Shown here one piece after another: positions 8,055 through 16,776 of a stretch of DNA of 64,000 nt. Source of the DNA: Brucella daejeonensis (lineage in GTDB: Bacteria; Pseudomonadota; Alphaproteobacteria; Rhizobiales; Rhizobiaceae). The stretch is taken from positions 124,001 through 188,000 of the forward strand of contig NZ_JACIJG010000001.1 in assembly GCF_014199265.1 (NCBI RefSeq), in the 5' to 3' direction. How positions within the stretch are numbered: position 1 is the first letter of the stretch; each line of letters opens with the position of its first letter. A program made the position numbers and the translations under genes. The notes under the pieces were generated by a model, which had not been told where the DNA came from, made no database searches, and worked only from the letters and a program-made list of their open reading frames with translations.

Positions 8055-8843
8055 TCAGGCTGCGTGTCTGATGCCCGCCAGCATCTTTTCCTCGCCTGGA
8101 CGCAAGGTCAGCACACGCACGCCGTTCGACGTGACCGCCACCGTATGCTCGAATTGCGCCGACAGTTTTCCGTCACGCGTCACCACCGTCCAGCCGTCCT
8201 TTTCCTGCTTCACCTTGGCTGTGCCCTGATTGAGCATCGGCTCGATGGTGAAAACCATGCCCTCGCGCAGGCGGACGCCAGTACCCGGCTTGCCGAAATG
8301 CAGAACCTGCGGCTCCTCATGCATCTCGCGCCCGATGCCATGGCCGCAATAATCGCGCACCACGCTATAATCGTGTCGCTTGGCATGACGCTCGATGGCA
8401 TGGCCGATATCGCCCAGCGTCGCGCCGGGACGCACGGCGGCAATCCCCTTCCACAGCGCCTCATAGGTCACGCGCACCAGACGCGAGGCAAACGGCGCGA
8501 CCTCGCCGATCATGTAGGTCTTGCTGGAATCGGCAATATAGCCATCCTTCTCCAGCGTGATGTCGAAATTGATGATCTCGCCATTGCCGATGATGTCGTC
8601 TTGCGACGGCATTCCATGGCAGACGACCTCGTTCCGCGAACAATTCAGCACATAAGGATAGTCATACTGCCCCTTGCTGGCAGGCCGCGCCTGCAATTCG
8701 CGCGTGATAAAATCCTCAACCAGATCGTTGACCTGCATCGTGGTCATTCCGGCAAGCGGCGTACGGTCCAAAAGCGTGAAGACGGAGGCGAGCAATGCGC
8801 CCGAAGCCGCCATCTTTTCCAGTTCGGCGGGTGTCTTGGTCAT
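8055..8843 (-). CDS. map: Methionine aminopeptidase type I
   Basis: Protein of 262 aa that removes the initiator Met from nascent proteins. The metal-ligand blocks are all present: NFDITLEKDGYIADSS (two Asp), GHGIGREMHE (His), FTIEPML (Glu) and QFEHTVAV (Glu). The N-terminus lacks the SH3-binding zinc-finger extension, as expected for the bacterial type Ia enzyme. Its ATG (8843) overlaps the stop of the ParD-like gene by four bases (ATGA), so the two are translationally coupled. Alphaproteobacteria often carry more than one map, and this may not be the only one in the genome. Confidence 0.95.
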   Translation of the reverse strand: MTKTPAELEKMAASGALLASVFTLLDRTPLAGMTTMQVNDLVEDFITRELQARPASKGQYDYPYVLNCSRNEVVCHGMPSQDDIIGNGEIINFDITLEKDGYIADSSKTYMIGEVAPFASRLVRVTYEALWKGIAAVRPGATLGDIGHAIERHAKRHDYSVVRDYCGHGIGREMHEEPQVLHFGKPGTGVRLREGMVFTIEPMLNQGTAKVKQEKDGWTVVTRDGKLSAQFEHTVAVTSNGVRVLTLRPGEEKMLAGIRHAA

Positions 8844-9064
8844 GACGGTCGCACCGGCATGGCGGGCAATTCGACCTGCGCGGCGCGCAGTTGCATCTGT
8901 ACGATCTCGTTGAAGGTCATGTCGGGATGGGCCTGCGCCAGCATACCGATCTTCATCCAGTATTCGGCCTGTGCATTGATCGAACGGCACATGACGTCGC
9001 TCGCCTTGCGCAGTTCCTCATGCAGCTCGTCGCCGATCTTCACGATTCCCATGATATACACCAT
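8840..9064 (-). CDS. ParD-like (PF11903-type) antitoxin-fold protein
   Basis: Protein of 74 aa (70 aa if ATG 9052 is used). It reads GIVKIGDELHEELRKASDVM then RSINAQAEYWMKIG, the ribbon-helix-helix-like pattern of the ParD-like antitoxin family. No toxin gene is next to it; its partner in the operon is map, joined by an ATGA overlap. The first ATG (9064-9062) falls inside the third copy of an 11-bp-spaced TATATG repeat, so the start is uncertain and ATG 9052 is equally possible. It may autoregulate the pair through that repeat; this is inference. Confidence 0.75.
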   Translation of the reverse strand: MVYIMGIVKIGDELHEELRKASDVMCRSINAQAEYWMKIGMLAQAHPDMTFNEIVQMQLRAAQVELPAMPVRPS

Positions 9065-9089
9065 ATACGAAACATATACGCTTCATATA
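9062..9089 (-). promoter_or_regulatory. Three TATATG repeats at 11-bp spacing (candidate operator)
   Basis: On the minus strand TATATG occurs three times, starting exactly 11 bases apart (plus-strand CATATA at 9062, 9073 and 9084), with intervening AAGCG and TTTCG. They directly precede the ParD-like gene. The spacing is one DNA helical turn, as expected for a protein array binding one face. A repressor site is likely, though an AT-rich promoter could look similar. Confidence 0.55.
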
Positions 9090-9155
9090 TAATTTTCATT
9101 TCCGGATTGCAATCGCTTCTTCCGCTTGACTCTCGGCGGACTCGATTCAATACTA

Positions 9156-9170
9156 GAACATACAGAGAAC
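9156..9170 (+). promoter_or_regulatory. LexA (SOS) box of the alphaproteobacterial type
   Basis: GAAC-N7-GAAC at 9156-9170 is the reverse complement of the alphaproteobacterial LexA consensus GTTC-N7-GTTC. It lies 6 bp before the imuA start. imuA-imuB-dnaE2 cassettes are known LexA targets in this group, so the site and its genes agree. Confidence 0.88.
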
Positions 9171-9176
9171 AAATGA

Positions 9177-10025
9177 GTGAGTTCAAACGTGAGCGGCATC
9201 GACATCGCGGCGCTGCGGCGCATGGTTACGGCCATCGAAGGCAATGATCAAAGCAGCCTAGCAGACGGGGCAAAAGCAGGCTTCGGCCGCGCGCGCAGCT
9301 TCGCGCTCGGATTTTCCGATGCGGATGCAGCCTTTCCGCACGGCCTTGCCGGCGATGCGCTGCATGAGGTCTTTGCGGAGAATCCCGGCGCGCATATGGC
9401 CGCGACTGGCTTTGCGCTGGCGCTGACGTTGCGGGCCTCGCAGGACCGAAGGCCGATCATCTGGATCGAGGAGGAAAGCGCAATGAGCGAATATGGCGGA
9501 CTTTACCCGCCGGGGCTTCATGCCTTCGGGATCGATCCGGCCCGGCTTTTGATCGTGCGCTGCCCCACGGCACAAGATGTCCTGAAGGCGGCCAACGACG
9601 CGCTGGAATCTGGCAGCGGCGGCAAGGCCGCACATCTCCTGTCCGCCATTGTCGCCTCGGTAACCGGCCAGCCGAAATGTCTCGATCTCACTGCATCACG
9701 CCGCCTGCTTCTGGCAAGCGAAGCCGCGCAATTGCCGGTCATCCTGCTCCGCAGCCACCGGACAGGCGTGCAGAGCGCCGCCGTCAGCCGCTGGCGGGTT
9801 GCGCCTGCGCCATCCCGTTCCAGCGGAGCGAATGCGCCCGGAAAACCGGCCTTTTCCGCCGTTCTGGAGCGCAACCGCCACGGCACATGCGGGCAATGGA
9901 TCATGGAATGGAACAATGAAACCCTCGAATTCGGCGCAAGAAAACGCGACGGCGGAACGCTTCTTCCTCGCACTCTGGTTCCCCTTTCTGCCGACCGACC
10001 GGCTTCGCCGCGCCGCTCCGCCTGA
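9177..10025 (+). CDS. imuA: ImuA, RecA-like accessory protein of mutagenic translesion synthesis
   Basis: Protein of 282 aa from GTG 9177 (278 aa from GTG 9189). It has the ImuA/SulA-like layout: HGLAGDALHEVFA near residue 55, followed by a degenerate RecA-like core (RPIIWIEEESAMSEYGGLYPPGL, FGIDPARLLIVR). It works with ImuB and DnaE2 in damage-induced mutagenesis. A LexA box stands just upstream. The last 110 nt overlap the start of imuB in another frame, a long overlap for this cassette. There is an ATG at 9173 in a different frame that leads nowhere. Confidence 0.88.
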   Translation: MSSNVSGIDIAALRRMVTAIEGNDQSSLADGAKAGFGRARSFALGFSDADAAFPHGLAGDALHEVFAENPGAHMAATGFALALTLRASQDRRPIIWIEEESAMSEYGGLYPPGLHAFGIDPARLLIVRCPTAQDVLKAANDALESGSGGKAAHLLSAIVASVTGQPKCLDLTASRRLLLASEAAQLPVILLRSHRTGVQSAAVSRWRVAPAPSRSSGANAPGKPAFSAVLERNRHGTCGQWIMEWNNETLEFGARKRDGGTLLPRTLVPLSADRPASPRRSA

Positions 10026-11502
10026 CGGCAAGCCGCGCCTGCCGCTTGTCGTCACCGAACGCACGGCCAATGCGCTGCGCCTGACGGCGGTGGATGGCGA
10101 GGCGGCAAGGCTCGGCCTTTTTCCCGGCATGGCGCTGACCGACGCCCGCGCCCGCGTGGAAAGACTGGAGGTGACCGTGACAAAACAGGAAAGCGATGCG
10201 GCATTGCTCAAGCGCCTTGCCCATTGGTGCGAGCGCTACACGCCGCTTGTCGCCTTCGACCCGCCGCATGGGCTGATGCTCGACATAACGGGCTGCGCGC
10301 ATCTTTTCGGCGGGCTGGACCTCATGCGCGCAGATGCAGTTCTGCGCCTTGAGCGGGCCGGACTTGGCGTGAGTGCGGCGATTGCCGATAACAGCTTTGC
10401 CGCGCGACTTCTGGCGCGGAGAACGAAAGGCGGCATCTTCAGCAGGGCCGAGACCGACCGGCTTTTGCCGCGCCTGCCGCTCGCCGCCCTTGAACTAGCG
10501 GAGACGACCGAAACAGGCCTCAAGCGCGCCGGGCTGAAACGCATCGGCGATGTGATGGGGCTTCCGCGCGCCGCGCTCACCGCTCGCTTCGGCACCGATC
10601 TTGCCACAAAACTTGACCGGCTGGCGCGGTGCGAACGCGCGCCGATCTCGCCCTTGCGCATCATGCCGCTCAGCACGACCGAACGCCGCCTGTCCGAGCC
10701 GGTAACGGCAATGGAACGGGTGGAACACATCTTGCAGGAATTGGCGCAGGAACTGTTCGCAAGGCTGGAAACGGAAGGCAAAGGCGCGCTTCTGGTCGAG
10801 GCGTCCTTCTTCCGCGTCGATGGCGAAATGCGCCATATCCGCATCGAGACCGGCCAGCCCCTGCGCGATGACAAGGTTTTTCTCCGGCTTGCTCGCGAAC
10901 GGCTCGGCGCGCTGACCGACCCGCTCGACGCCGGGTTCGGCTTCGATATGATCCGGCTTGCAGCACTACGCAGCGGCGCGGTGGCCCAGCGCCAGACCGG
11001 GCTGGATCAGCACGAGGAAGACGAGGCCGGTTTCAGCCAGCTTGTAGACCGGCTTTCAGCGCGACTCGGAGCGGAACGGGTGCTCGTTTCCTTTTCGCGC
11101 AACACGCATATGCCGGAGCGCGCTTTCAGCCTTCGCCCTGCCCTGCATGGGCAGCGGAAGAATGCCTCCGATTACGAAAGCGCGCCCACGCTGCCCGACG
11201 ATCCGCCCGCACGTCCGATAAAACTGTTCCGTCCGCCGCAGCCTATCGAAAGCGTGGCGGAAGTGCCCGACAGCCCGCCCTCATTCTTCCTGTGGCGGCG
11301 CGTGCGCCATCGTGTCCGCCTTGCCGAAGGGCCGGAGCGGATCGAGCCGGAATGGTGGCTTGCAATCGGTCAGGACGGGCCGGAATTGCGCGATTATTAC
11401 CGGGTGGAGGACGAGAACGGCCAGCGCTTCTGGATCTTTCGCGAAGGGCTTTATGACGGCGCCAATCACCCGCGCTGGTTCCTGCATGGGCTGTTTGCGT
11501 GA
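9916..11502 (+). CDS. imuB: ImuB, Y-family DNA polymerase-like protein
   Basis: Protein of about 528 aa. ERFFLALWFPFLPTDRLRR at the N-terminus is the start conserved in ImuB, which places the start at ATG 9916 and within imuA. The Y-family palm and finger region follows (LDITGCAHLFGG, FAARLLARR, then a helix-hairpin block near RIGDVMGLPRAALTARFG). ImuB proteins usually lack the full catalytic acidic set and act as a bridge between DnaE2, ImuA and the beta clamp. The C-terminus ends RWFLHGLFA, as in homologues. Its TGA overlaps the dnaE2 start (TGATG). Confidence 0.9.
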   Translation: MKPSNSAQENATAERFFLALWFPFLPTDRLRRAAPPDGKPRLPLVVTERTANALRLTAVDGEAARLGLFPGMALTDARARVERLEVTVTKQESDAALLKRLAHWCERYTPLVAFDPPHGLMLDITGCAHLFGGLDLMRADAVLRLERAGLGVSAAIADNSFAARLLARRTKGGIFSRAETDRLLPRLPLAALELAETTETGLKRAGLKRIGDVMGLPRAALTARFGTDLATKLDRLARCERAPISPLRIMPLSTTERRLSEPVTAMERVEHILQELAQELFARLETEGKGALLVEASFFRVDGEMRHIRIETGQPLRDDKVFLRLARERLGALTDPLDAGFGFDMIRLAALRSGAVAQRQTGLDQHEEDEAGFSQLVDRLSARLGAERVLVSFSRNTHMPERAFSLRPALHGQRKNASDYESAPTLPDDPPARPIKLFRPPQPIESVAEVPDSPPSFFLWRRVRHRVRLAEGPERIEPEWWLAIGQDGPELRDYYRVEDENGQRFWIFREGLYDGANHPRWFLHGLFA

Positions 11503-14500
11503 TGACCCGCTATTTTGAAATCGCCGCTGCCAGCAATTTTTCCTTCCTGAGCGGCGCGTCGCACCCGCAGGAACTGGTGGCGCAAGCCCATGCGCTCGGC
11601 CTTTCCGGCATCGGCATTGCCGACCGCAACACGTTGGCCGGTGTGGTGCGCGCCCATGCCGCCTGGAAGGATTTTCGCGAGACATGCGATTTCCGCCTGT
11701 TCATCGGTTCCCGCCTTTCCTTCATCGACGGCACGCCGGATATGGTCGTCTATCCACGCGACCGCGCCGCCTATGGGCAATTGTGCCGCCTGCTCACGAC
11801 CGGCAAAGGCCGCGCAGGCGTCAAGGGCGAATGCAGTCTCGAATGGGGCGATCTCCTGTTTCGCGCCCGGCAGTTCCAGATCGCCGTTTTCCCACCCGAA
11901 GACGATGCACCCGACTTTTCAACACGCCTGACCGAGATCGCCCAGGCCGCGCCCGGCTCTGTCTGGCTGGCGCTGACCATGCCGCATCAGGGACAGGACG
12001 GGCGGCGGGCGGAACGCGTCGCAGGCTTTGCAGCCGAAGCGAATGTGCCGCTGATCGCCACCAATGACGTGCTTTATCACCACCCCGACCGGCGCGCGCT
12101 TCAGGACGTGCTGACCGCAACCCGCCATCACACGACGGTTTTCGATGCCGGACGTCTGTTGGAAAAGAACGCCGAACGGCACCTGAAACCGCCGCATGAA
12201 ATGACGCGATTGTTCCGCGATTATCCTGAAGCTATTGCCGCCACTGCCGATTTTATCGCGCCGATCACCTTTCGGCTCGACGATCTGAGCTACGATTATC
12301 CCGACGAGCCGGTCCCGCCCGGCAAGACGCCGCAACAGCATCTGCACGATCTCGTCTGGGAGGGCGCCGCCCGCCATTACGGCGCGGACAGCATTCCACC
12401 AAAGGTCAAGGGGCTGATCGACAAGGAACTGGCCCTGATCGAAAAGCTGCAATATGCGGCCTATTTCCTGACCGTGCACGACATCGTGCGCCATGCCCGC
12501 TCAAAAGATATTCTGTGTCAGGGGCGCGGTTCGGCGGCCAATTCCGTGGTCTGTTTCTGTCTCGGCGTGACCGGTGTGGACCCCACACAGGTCGATCTTC
12601 TGTTCGAGCGCTTTCTCTCGGTAGAACGCAAGGAACCGCCGGATATCGACGTCGATTTCGAGCATGAGCGGCGCGAGGAGGTGATGCAATATGTCTATGA
12701 ACGCTATTCCGTCGACCGTGCGGCCATCGTCGCCACCGTTATCAGCTACCGCTCCCGCAGCGCCATCCGCGATGTCGGCAAGGCGCTGGGCCTGACCGAG
12801 GATGTGACCGCAGCACTCGCCAATACGGTCTGGGGCCTGTCGGGCGGTGGCATCAATAAAGAGCACATCAGGCAGGCGGGTCTCGATCCCGATAACCCCA
12901 TCATCCGGCGCGCGGTGGAACTCGCCATCGAACTGATCGGCTTTCCGCGTCACCTGTCGCAGCATGTCGGCGGTTTCGTGCTCACCCGCGACCGGCTGGA
13001 CGAAACCGTACCCATCGGCCCGGCGGCGATGAAAGACCGCACCTTCATCGAATGGGACAAGGACGATATCGACGAAGTGGGGCTGATGAAGGTGGACGTG
13101 CTGTCGCTCGGCATGCTCACCTGCATCCGCAAGGCCTTCGACCTCATCCACCAACACAAGCCGGAAAAGTATGATGGCGAAAAGCTGACGCTCGCAACTG
13201 TCGAGCGCGAGGACAAAGCCGTCTACGACATGCTGTGCAAGGGCGATTCGCTCGGCGTGTTTCAGGTCGAAAGCCGGGCGCAGATGAACATGCTGCCGCG
13301 CCTGAAGCCACGCGCGTTCTACGATCTCGTCATCGAGGTCGCCATCGTGCGGCCCGGCCCCATTCAGGGCGACATGGTGCATCCCTATCTCAAACGTAGA
13401 AGCGGACAGGAACCCATCTCGCTCCCCTCGCCGTCGCCGGAGCATGGGCCATCCGACGAATTGCAGCAGATACTCGACAAGACCAAAGGCGTGCCGCTGT
13501 TTCAGGAACAGGCGATGCGTATCGCCATTGAAGCGGCCAAATTCACGCCCGACGAAGCCAACCAGCTGCGGCGCTCGATGGCGACATTCCGCAAGATGGG
13601 CACCATCCACACCATGGGCGAAAAGATGATCGAAGGCATGGTCAATCGTGGCTACGACCGGACCTTTGCAGAGAATTGCTTCAACCAGATCAAGGGCTTT
13701 GGCGAATACGGTTTTCCCGAAAGCCATGCGGCGAGCTTCGCGCATCTGGTCTATATTTCCGCATGGCTGAAATGCCACCACCCGGAAGTCTTTGCCGCTG
13801 CCCTTCTCAATTCCCAGCCGATGGGTTTTTACGCGCCCGCCCAGATCGTGCGCGACGCGCGCGAGCATGGCGTGACGGTGCTGCCTGTCGATGTGAATTT
13901 CAGTCATTGGGATAATACCTTAGGGGATAATATTCTGGAAGAAACGCCCGACATTCATCTGGCGCTCCGGCTCGGCTTTCGCCAGATCGACGGATTCTCC
14001 AAGGAGGATGCCCGACTGCTGATTGCCGACCGGCAGGAACCCTATCGCACCATTGAAGACATGCATCGCCGCCTGCGGCTCGACCGGCGCGCTTTCACGC
14101 TCCTGGCCGATGCCGATGCTTTCGGCTCGCTCGACATCGACCGCCGCGCCGCGCTCTGGGCCGTGCGTCGTCTGCCCAATGACGAGACGCTGCCGCTTTT
14201 CCGCGCCGCCGCGACGAGCGAACTGGCGCAGGAACCGCGCACGCAACTGCCTGAAATGGCAGCCTCGGAGCATGTGATCGCCGATTACGAGACGACGCGG
14301 CTTTCGCTAAAGGGCCACCCGCTGCAATATCTGCGCGAGGGGCTTGCCGCGGAAGGCGTTTCAACCTGTCGCGCCGTGCAGGAAGAAGGAGCCAATGGAC
14401 GCCGCATGAAAGTGGCGGGCGTCGTGACCGTGCGCCAGCGCCCCGGCAGCGCCAAGGGCGTGGTGTTCCTCACCATCGAGGATGAAACCGGCATCGCCAA

Positions 14501-14753
14501 TATCGTCGTCTGGCCGAAAATCATGAAGACATTCCGCCGCGAGGTGATGGGCGCGCGGCTGATCCATATCGAGGGGCGCATCCAGCGCAGTCCCGAAGGG
14601 GTGGTGCATCTGGTGGCGTCGAAACTGGAAGATCGCTCCGGCGCGCTGATGGATCTAAGCGGGCGTGAACCGCAGCGCCTCATCGCCCCGTCGCAGATGG
14701 CGCATCATCCGCGCAATGTGCGTGTTATGCCAAAGTCACGCGATTTCCATTAG
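11502..14753 (+). CDS. dnaE2: Error-prone DNA polymerase DnaE2
   Basis: Protein of 1083 aa, C-family polymerase of the non-essential DnaE2 type. An N-terminal PHP domain opens with NFSFLSGASHPQELV. The catalytic palm carries PPD381-I-D383-V-DFEHERR. The tail has the OB-fold (VAGVVTVRQRPGSAKG, then FLTIEDETGIANIVVW). DnaE2 extends lesions in damage-induced mutagenesis and is not replicative. ATG 11502 overlaps the imuB stop as TGATG; a GTG one codon upstream is the alternative. It is the third gene of the LexA-controlled operon. Confidence 0.96.
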   Translation: MTRYFEIAAASNFSFLSGASHPQELVAQAHALGLSGIGIADRNTLAGVVRAHAAWKDFRETCDFRLFIGSRLSFIDGTPDMVVYPRDRAAYGQLCRLLTTGKGRAGVKGECSLEWGDLLFRARQFQIAVFPPEDDAPDFSTRLTEIAQAAPGSVWLALTMPHQGQDGRRAERVAGFAAEANVPLIATNDVLYHHPDRRALQDVLTATRHHTTVFDAGRLLEKNAERHLKPPHEMTRLFRDYPEAIAATADFIAPITFRLDDLSYDYPDEPVPPGKTPQQHLHDLVWEGAARHYGADSIPPKVKGLIDKELALIEKLQYAAYFLTVHDIVRHARSKDILCQGRGSAANSVVCFCLGVTGVDPTQVDLLFERFLSVERKEPPDIDVDFEHERREEVMQYVYERYSVDRAAIVATVISYRSRSAIRDVGKALGLTEDVTAALANTVWGLSGGGINKEHIRQAGLDPDNPIIRRAVELAIELIGFPRHLSQHVGGFVLTRDRLDETVPIGPAAMKDRTFIEWDKDDIDEVGLMKVDVLSLGMLTCIRKAFDLIHQHKPEKYDGEKLTLATVEREDKAVYDMLCKGDSLGVFQVESRAQMNMLPRLKPRAFYDLVIEVAIVRPGPIQGDMVHPYLKRRSGQEPISLPSPSPEHGPSDELQQILDKTKGVPLFQEQAMRIAIEAAKFTPDEANQLRRSMATFRKMGTIHTMGEKMIEGMVNRGYDRTFAENCFNQIKGFGEYGFPESHAASFAHLVYISAWLKCHHPEVFAAALLNSQPMGFYAPAQIVRDAREHGVTVLPVDVNFSHWDNTLGDNILEETPDIHLALRLGFRQIDGFSKEDARLLIADRQEPYRTIEDMHRRLRLDRRAFTLLADADAFGSLDIDRRAALWAVRRLPNDETLPLFRAAATSELAQEPRTQLPEMAASEHVIADYETTRLSLKGHPLQYLREGLAAEGVSTCRAVQEEGANGRRMKVAGVVTVRQRPGSAKGVVFLTIEDETGIANIVVWPKIMKTFRREVMGARLIHIEGRIQRSPEGVVHLVASKLEDRSGALMDLSGREPQRLIAPSQMAHHPRNVRVMPKSRDFH

Positions 14754-14822
14754 GATTCAGCTTCTGGCGGCCTGCAAATGGCGTTTTCCTGCGCTTCCGG
14801 TGCTCATGTATCTTTCTTTGAC

Positions 14823-14865
14823 GCATAGTCTTATCCGAAAAGTCTGCAACTTTTCGGGACTATGC
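14823..14865. repeat. Two-tier palindromic intergenic repeat
   Basis: Outer arms GCATAGTC / GACTATGC (8 bp) and inner arms CCGAAAAGT / ACTTTTCGG (9 bp) are perfect, with a 4-base bulge and a 5-base loop. It is a REP-like element between dnaE2 and the convergent hemolysin III gene. It may also end transcription. Nothing else is evident in 14754-14946. Confidence 0.75.
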
Positions 14866-14946
14866 TGGAAGTACATTCCGCTCCGGTTCTAGCAAAACAC
14901 CATTTTCGGCACGCCATAAACTGAATCTGGCGCATCACGATTTGCG

Positions 14947-15600
14947 TCAGTTCCAAGCGACAAAAAACACCGCACAATAATGCAGCGCCGCGCCAACGAC
15001 GACAAAGCCATGCCAGATGGCGTTCTGAAAGCGCAGTCGTTCCCAGACATGGAAGATCACGCCCAGCGAATAGACCAGGCCGCCTGCGGCGATCAGCCAG
15101 AAAACCGAGGGCGGCAACGACTGGACCATGGTGTCATAGACCATCACACCGCTCCAGCCGAGCGCCAGATAAAGCAGGATCGACAAGCGGTCGAACCGGC
15201 CGGGAAGGAAGAGTTTCAGCAGGATACCGACAACGGCCACGCTCCACACGAACAGAAGCAAGGGCAAGGCCCGGTCGCCCATATGCATGGCGAAGGGCGT
15301 GTAGGTTCCCGCGATCAGGAGATAGATCGCCGAATGATCGAACCGGCGCAAAAACCATTTGGTCGGCGAGACCGGCCAGATATTGTAGACGGCGGAAATG
15401 CCGAGCGCCGTCAGGAGGCTCGCCAGATAGACGCCCGAGGAAATCGAGGTCGCGGCAGGCATGTTCGGCAGGAAATAGAGCAGCATGGCAATGGCGCCAG
15501 CAAGCGCCAGCGCGACACCCAGAACATGGATGACGCCATCGGCCCATAATTCGGTCCGGTCATATTTCCACTTGATGGGCTGCGGCAACCGCATATTCAT
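14947..15600 (-). CDS. Hemolysin III (YqfA/TrhA, PAQR) family membrane protein
   Basis: Protein of 217 aa with seven predicted membrane spans. The PAQR-type metal-site residues appear as FDHSAIYLLIAGTYTPF (H, S) and the late H-x3-H-like block VGAALHYCAVFF. The family name comes from a Bacillus protein; homologues are linked to membrane fatty-acid balance rather than shown to lyse cells. Start at ATG 15600 (MNMRLPQPIKW), with AGGAAG seven bases before. A frame extension upstream lacks family similarity. Confidence 0.9.
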   Translation of the reverse strand: MNMRLPQPIKWKYDRTELWADGVIHVLGVALALAGAIAMLLYFLPNMPAATSISSGVYLASLLTALGISAVYNIWPVSPTKWFLRRFDHSAIYLLIAGTYTPFAMHMGDRALPLLLFVWSVAVVGILLKLFLPGRFDRLSILLYLALGWSGVMVYDTMVQSLPPSVFWLIAAGGLVYSLGVIFHVWERLRFQNAIWHGFVVVGAALHYCAVFFVAWN

Positions 15601-15674
15601 GACGTTCTTCCTGTCACTCGTTCCAGACAGGAAACTGCCATCGCTTTGCAGCGTCAAGATGACAATGCGGCTTA

Positions 15675-15860
15675 GGGTCTAAACCCAATCAGGATTTGGA
15701 GCGTGGTATGGTCGAAAATGGCACAGTTTCAGGAGCGAAACCGAAGGTGGAGTGTTCCTCCATCGAGGTTTCGCGACGCCAAAATGGGTTATTTTCGTCA
15801 TATCCCTCCGGGACGTGGCGGATTTTGCCCCTGAATACGTCGAAAGGTCCTCGTGGTGGT
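15675..15860 (+). repeat. Bru-RS-like element, 3'-truncated copy
   Basis: It begins with the terminal sequence GGGTCTAAACCCAAT and matches the reverse complement of the complete element at 44068-44335 over about 185 bp, with a small divergent patch around 15750-15760. It stops at CTCGTGGTGG, in the middle of the full element, where a second repeat family starts at once. The right terminal repeat is missing. Confidence 0.88.
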
Positions 15861-16007
15861 TAGAGCGGCTCCTGTTTTGACTGAATCGTTGAAACCGCTC
15901 TAACTATTTGTTTTTACGCATTATCCTACGCATCGTAGCAGGATTAGAAATCAGTCCAGTGGACTGATTTCCCTGCGAAGACGCTTCGCACTTTTGCTGG
16001 AAATGCT
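15861..16007. repeat. GCTCTAA-type Rhizobiales intergenic element with nested hairpins
   Basis: Arms TAGAGCGG / CCGCTCTA (15861-15902) enclose CTGTTTTGACTGAATCG. Then come ACTATTTGTTTTTACGCAT, a perfect palindrome AAATCAGTCC-AGT-GGACTGATTT (15948-15970) and GCGAAG-ACG-CTTCGC. A relative of the first half lies at 45529-45634. It directly follows the transglycosylase stop on the minus strand and may serve as its terminator. It abuts the truncated Bru-RS-like element. Confidence 0.8.
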
Positions 16008-16763
16008 CTACTGCACGGAAGCAGTCGTCCGGGTCGGCCCTGTCCTGAAGCTGCCGTCGAGGCCGGTTTCCTGCAACAGCCCCTTGCGCTTGGCATCGTA
16101 ATAATAACCGCGCGCATAATAGCGGACCGCCTGGCTTTCATTGCCATCGGCCACCTTGTAGGCGCCGGACAGATAGCGGACGGCATATTTCAGATTGGTA
16201 TCCGCATCGAGCAACCCCTTCGGCGCGCCCGTATAACCCATGCCGCGCGCGGTCGGGTGGCTGATCTGCATCAGGCCCCAGTAAGGCCCGTTGCGCGCCG
16301 CCGGGTTGAAGCGGCTTTCGCGATGGACGACACGGCGCACGAGACGCTCCGGCACATCATAGGCGACGGAATATTTGGCGATCAGCGCATCGAGATCTTT
16401 CGGCGCGTCGGCCGGCGTTTCGAAAGCCATGCCGGCGGCGACCGAAGCAGGAGACGCTTCGGCTTGCGCGCCGGCATAGGCCATCATCGGTTCGGACTGG
16501 CCGCGAATACCGGGCACAGGCACATTAGACGGCAGGACCGGATCGGCAAGGGCAACGGCTTCGCCGCCACTTTGCGCGGCATCGGCGCCCGGAGCAACGC
16601 TTGCCGCCGCGCCATTGGCGGAGGTGTCGGCCTGCGTGATCAGCGCTGTCTTGACGGGGCTTCCGTCACCGGTCGTATTGCAGGCGCTGAGCGCCACGGC
16701 GCAACCCAGAAGCAGAATGCCCTTGCGGGCAAGGTCTGCGGGAGATGAACGCTGGAGACGCAT
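16008..16763 (-). CDS. Lytic transglycosylase (SLT domain) lipoprotein
   Basis: Protein of 251 aa. Residues 1-30 form a lipoprotein signal peptide with lipobox LSAC. An Ala/Pro-rich linker follows. The C-terminal SLT domain carries the catalytic Glu in VVHRESRFNP, then GPYWGLMQISHPTARGMGY and the substrate-groove block NLKYAVRYLSGAY. It cleaves peptidoglycan glycan strands in the periplasm, probably anchored in the outer membrane. Start ATG 16763 (MRLQRSS) is chosen because a longer frame would bury the signal peptide. It follows a 62-aa gene by 13 bp, probably in one operon. Confidence 0.92.
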   Translation of the reverse strand: MRLQRSSPADLARKGILLLGCAVALSACNTTGDGSPVKTALITQADTSANGAAASVAPGADAAQSGGEAVALADPVLPSNVPVPGIRGQSEPMMAYAGAQAEASPASVAAGMAFETPADAPKDLDALIAKYSVAYDVPERLVRRVVHRESRFNPAARNGPYWGLMQISHPTARGMGYTGAPKGLLDADTNLKYAVRYLSGAYKVADGNESQAVRYYARGYYYDAKRKGLLQETGLDGSFRTGPTRTTASVQ

Positions 16764-16776
16764 CGCCGGGCCGTTC

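Noticed and set aside
8840-9064. A full toxin-antitoxin pair
   Set aside because: Only the antitoxin-like gene is present; its partner is map, and no toxin-like frame was found on either side.
12501-13907. A 468-aa open frame opposite dnaE2
   Set aside because: No motif, shadow composition, and dnaE2 is unambiguous.
14947-15600. Hemolysin III protein as a virulence toxin
   Set aside because: The family name is historical; the sequence shows a PAQR-type membrane protein with no evidence of lysis.
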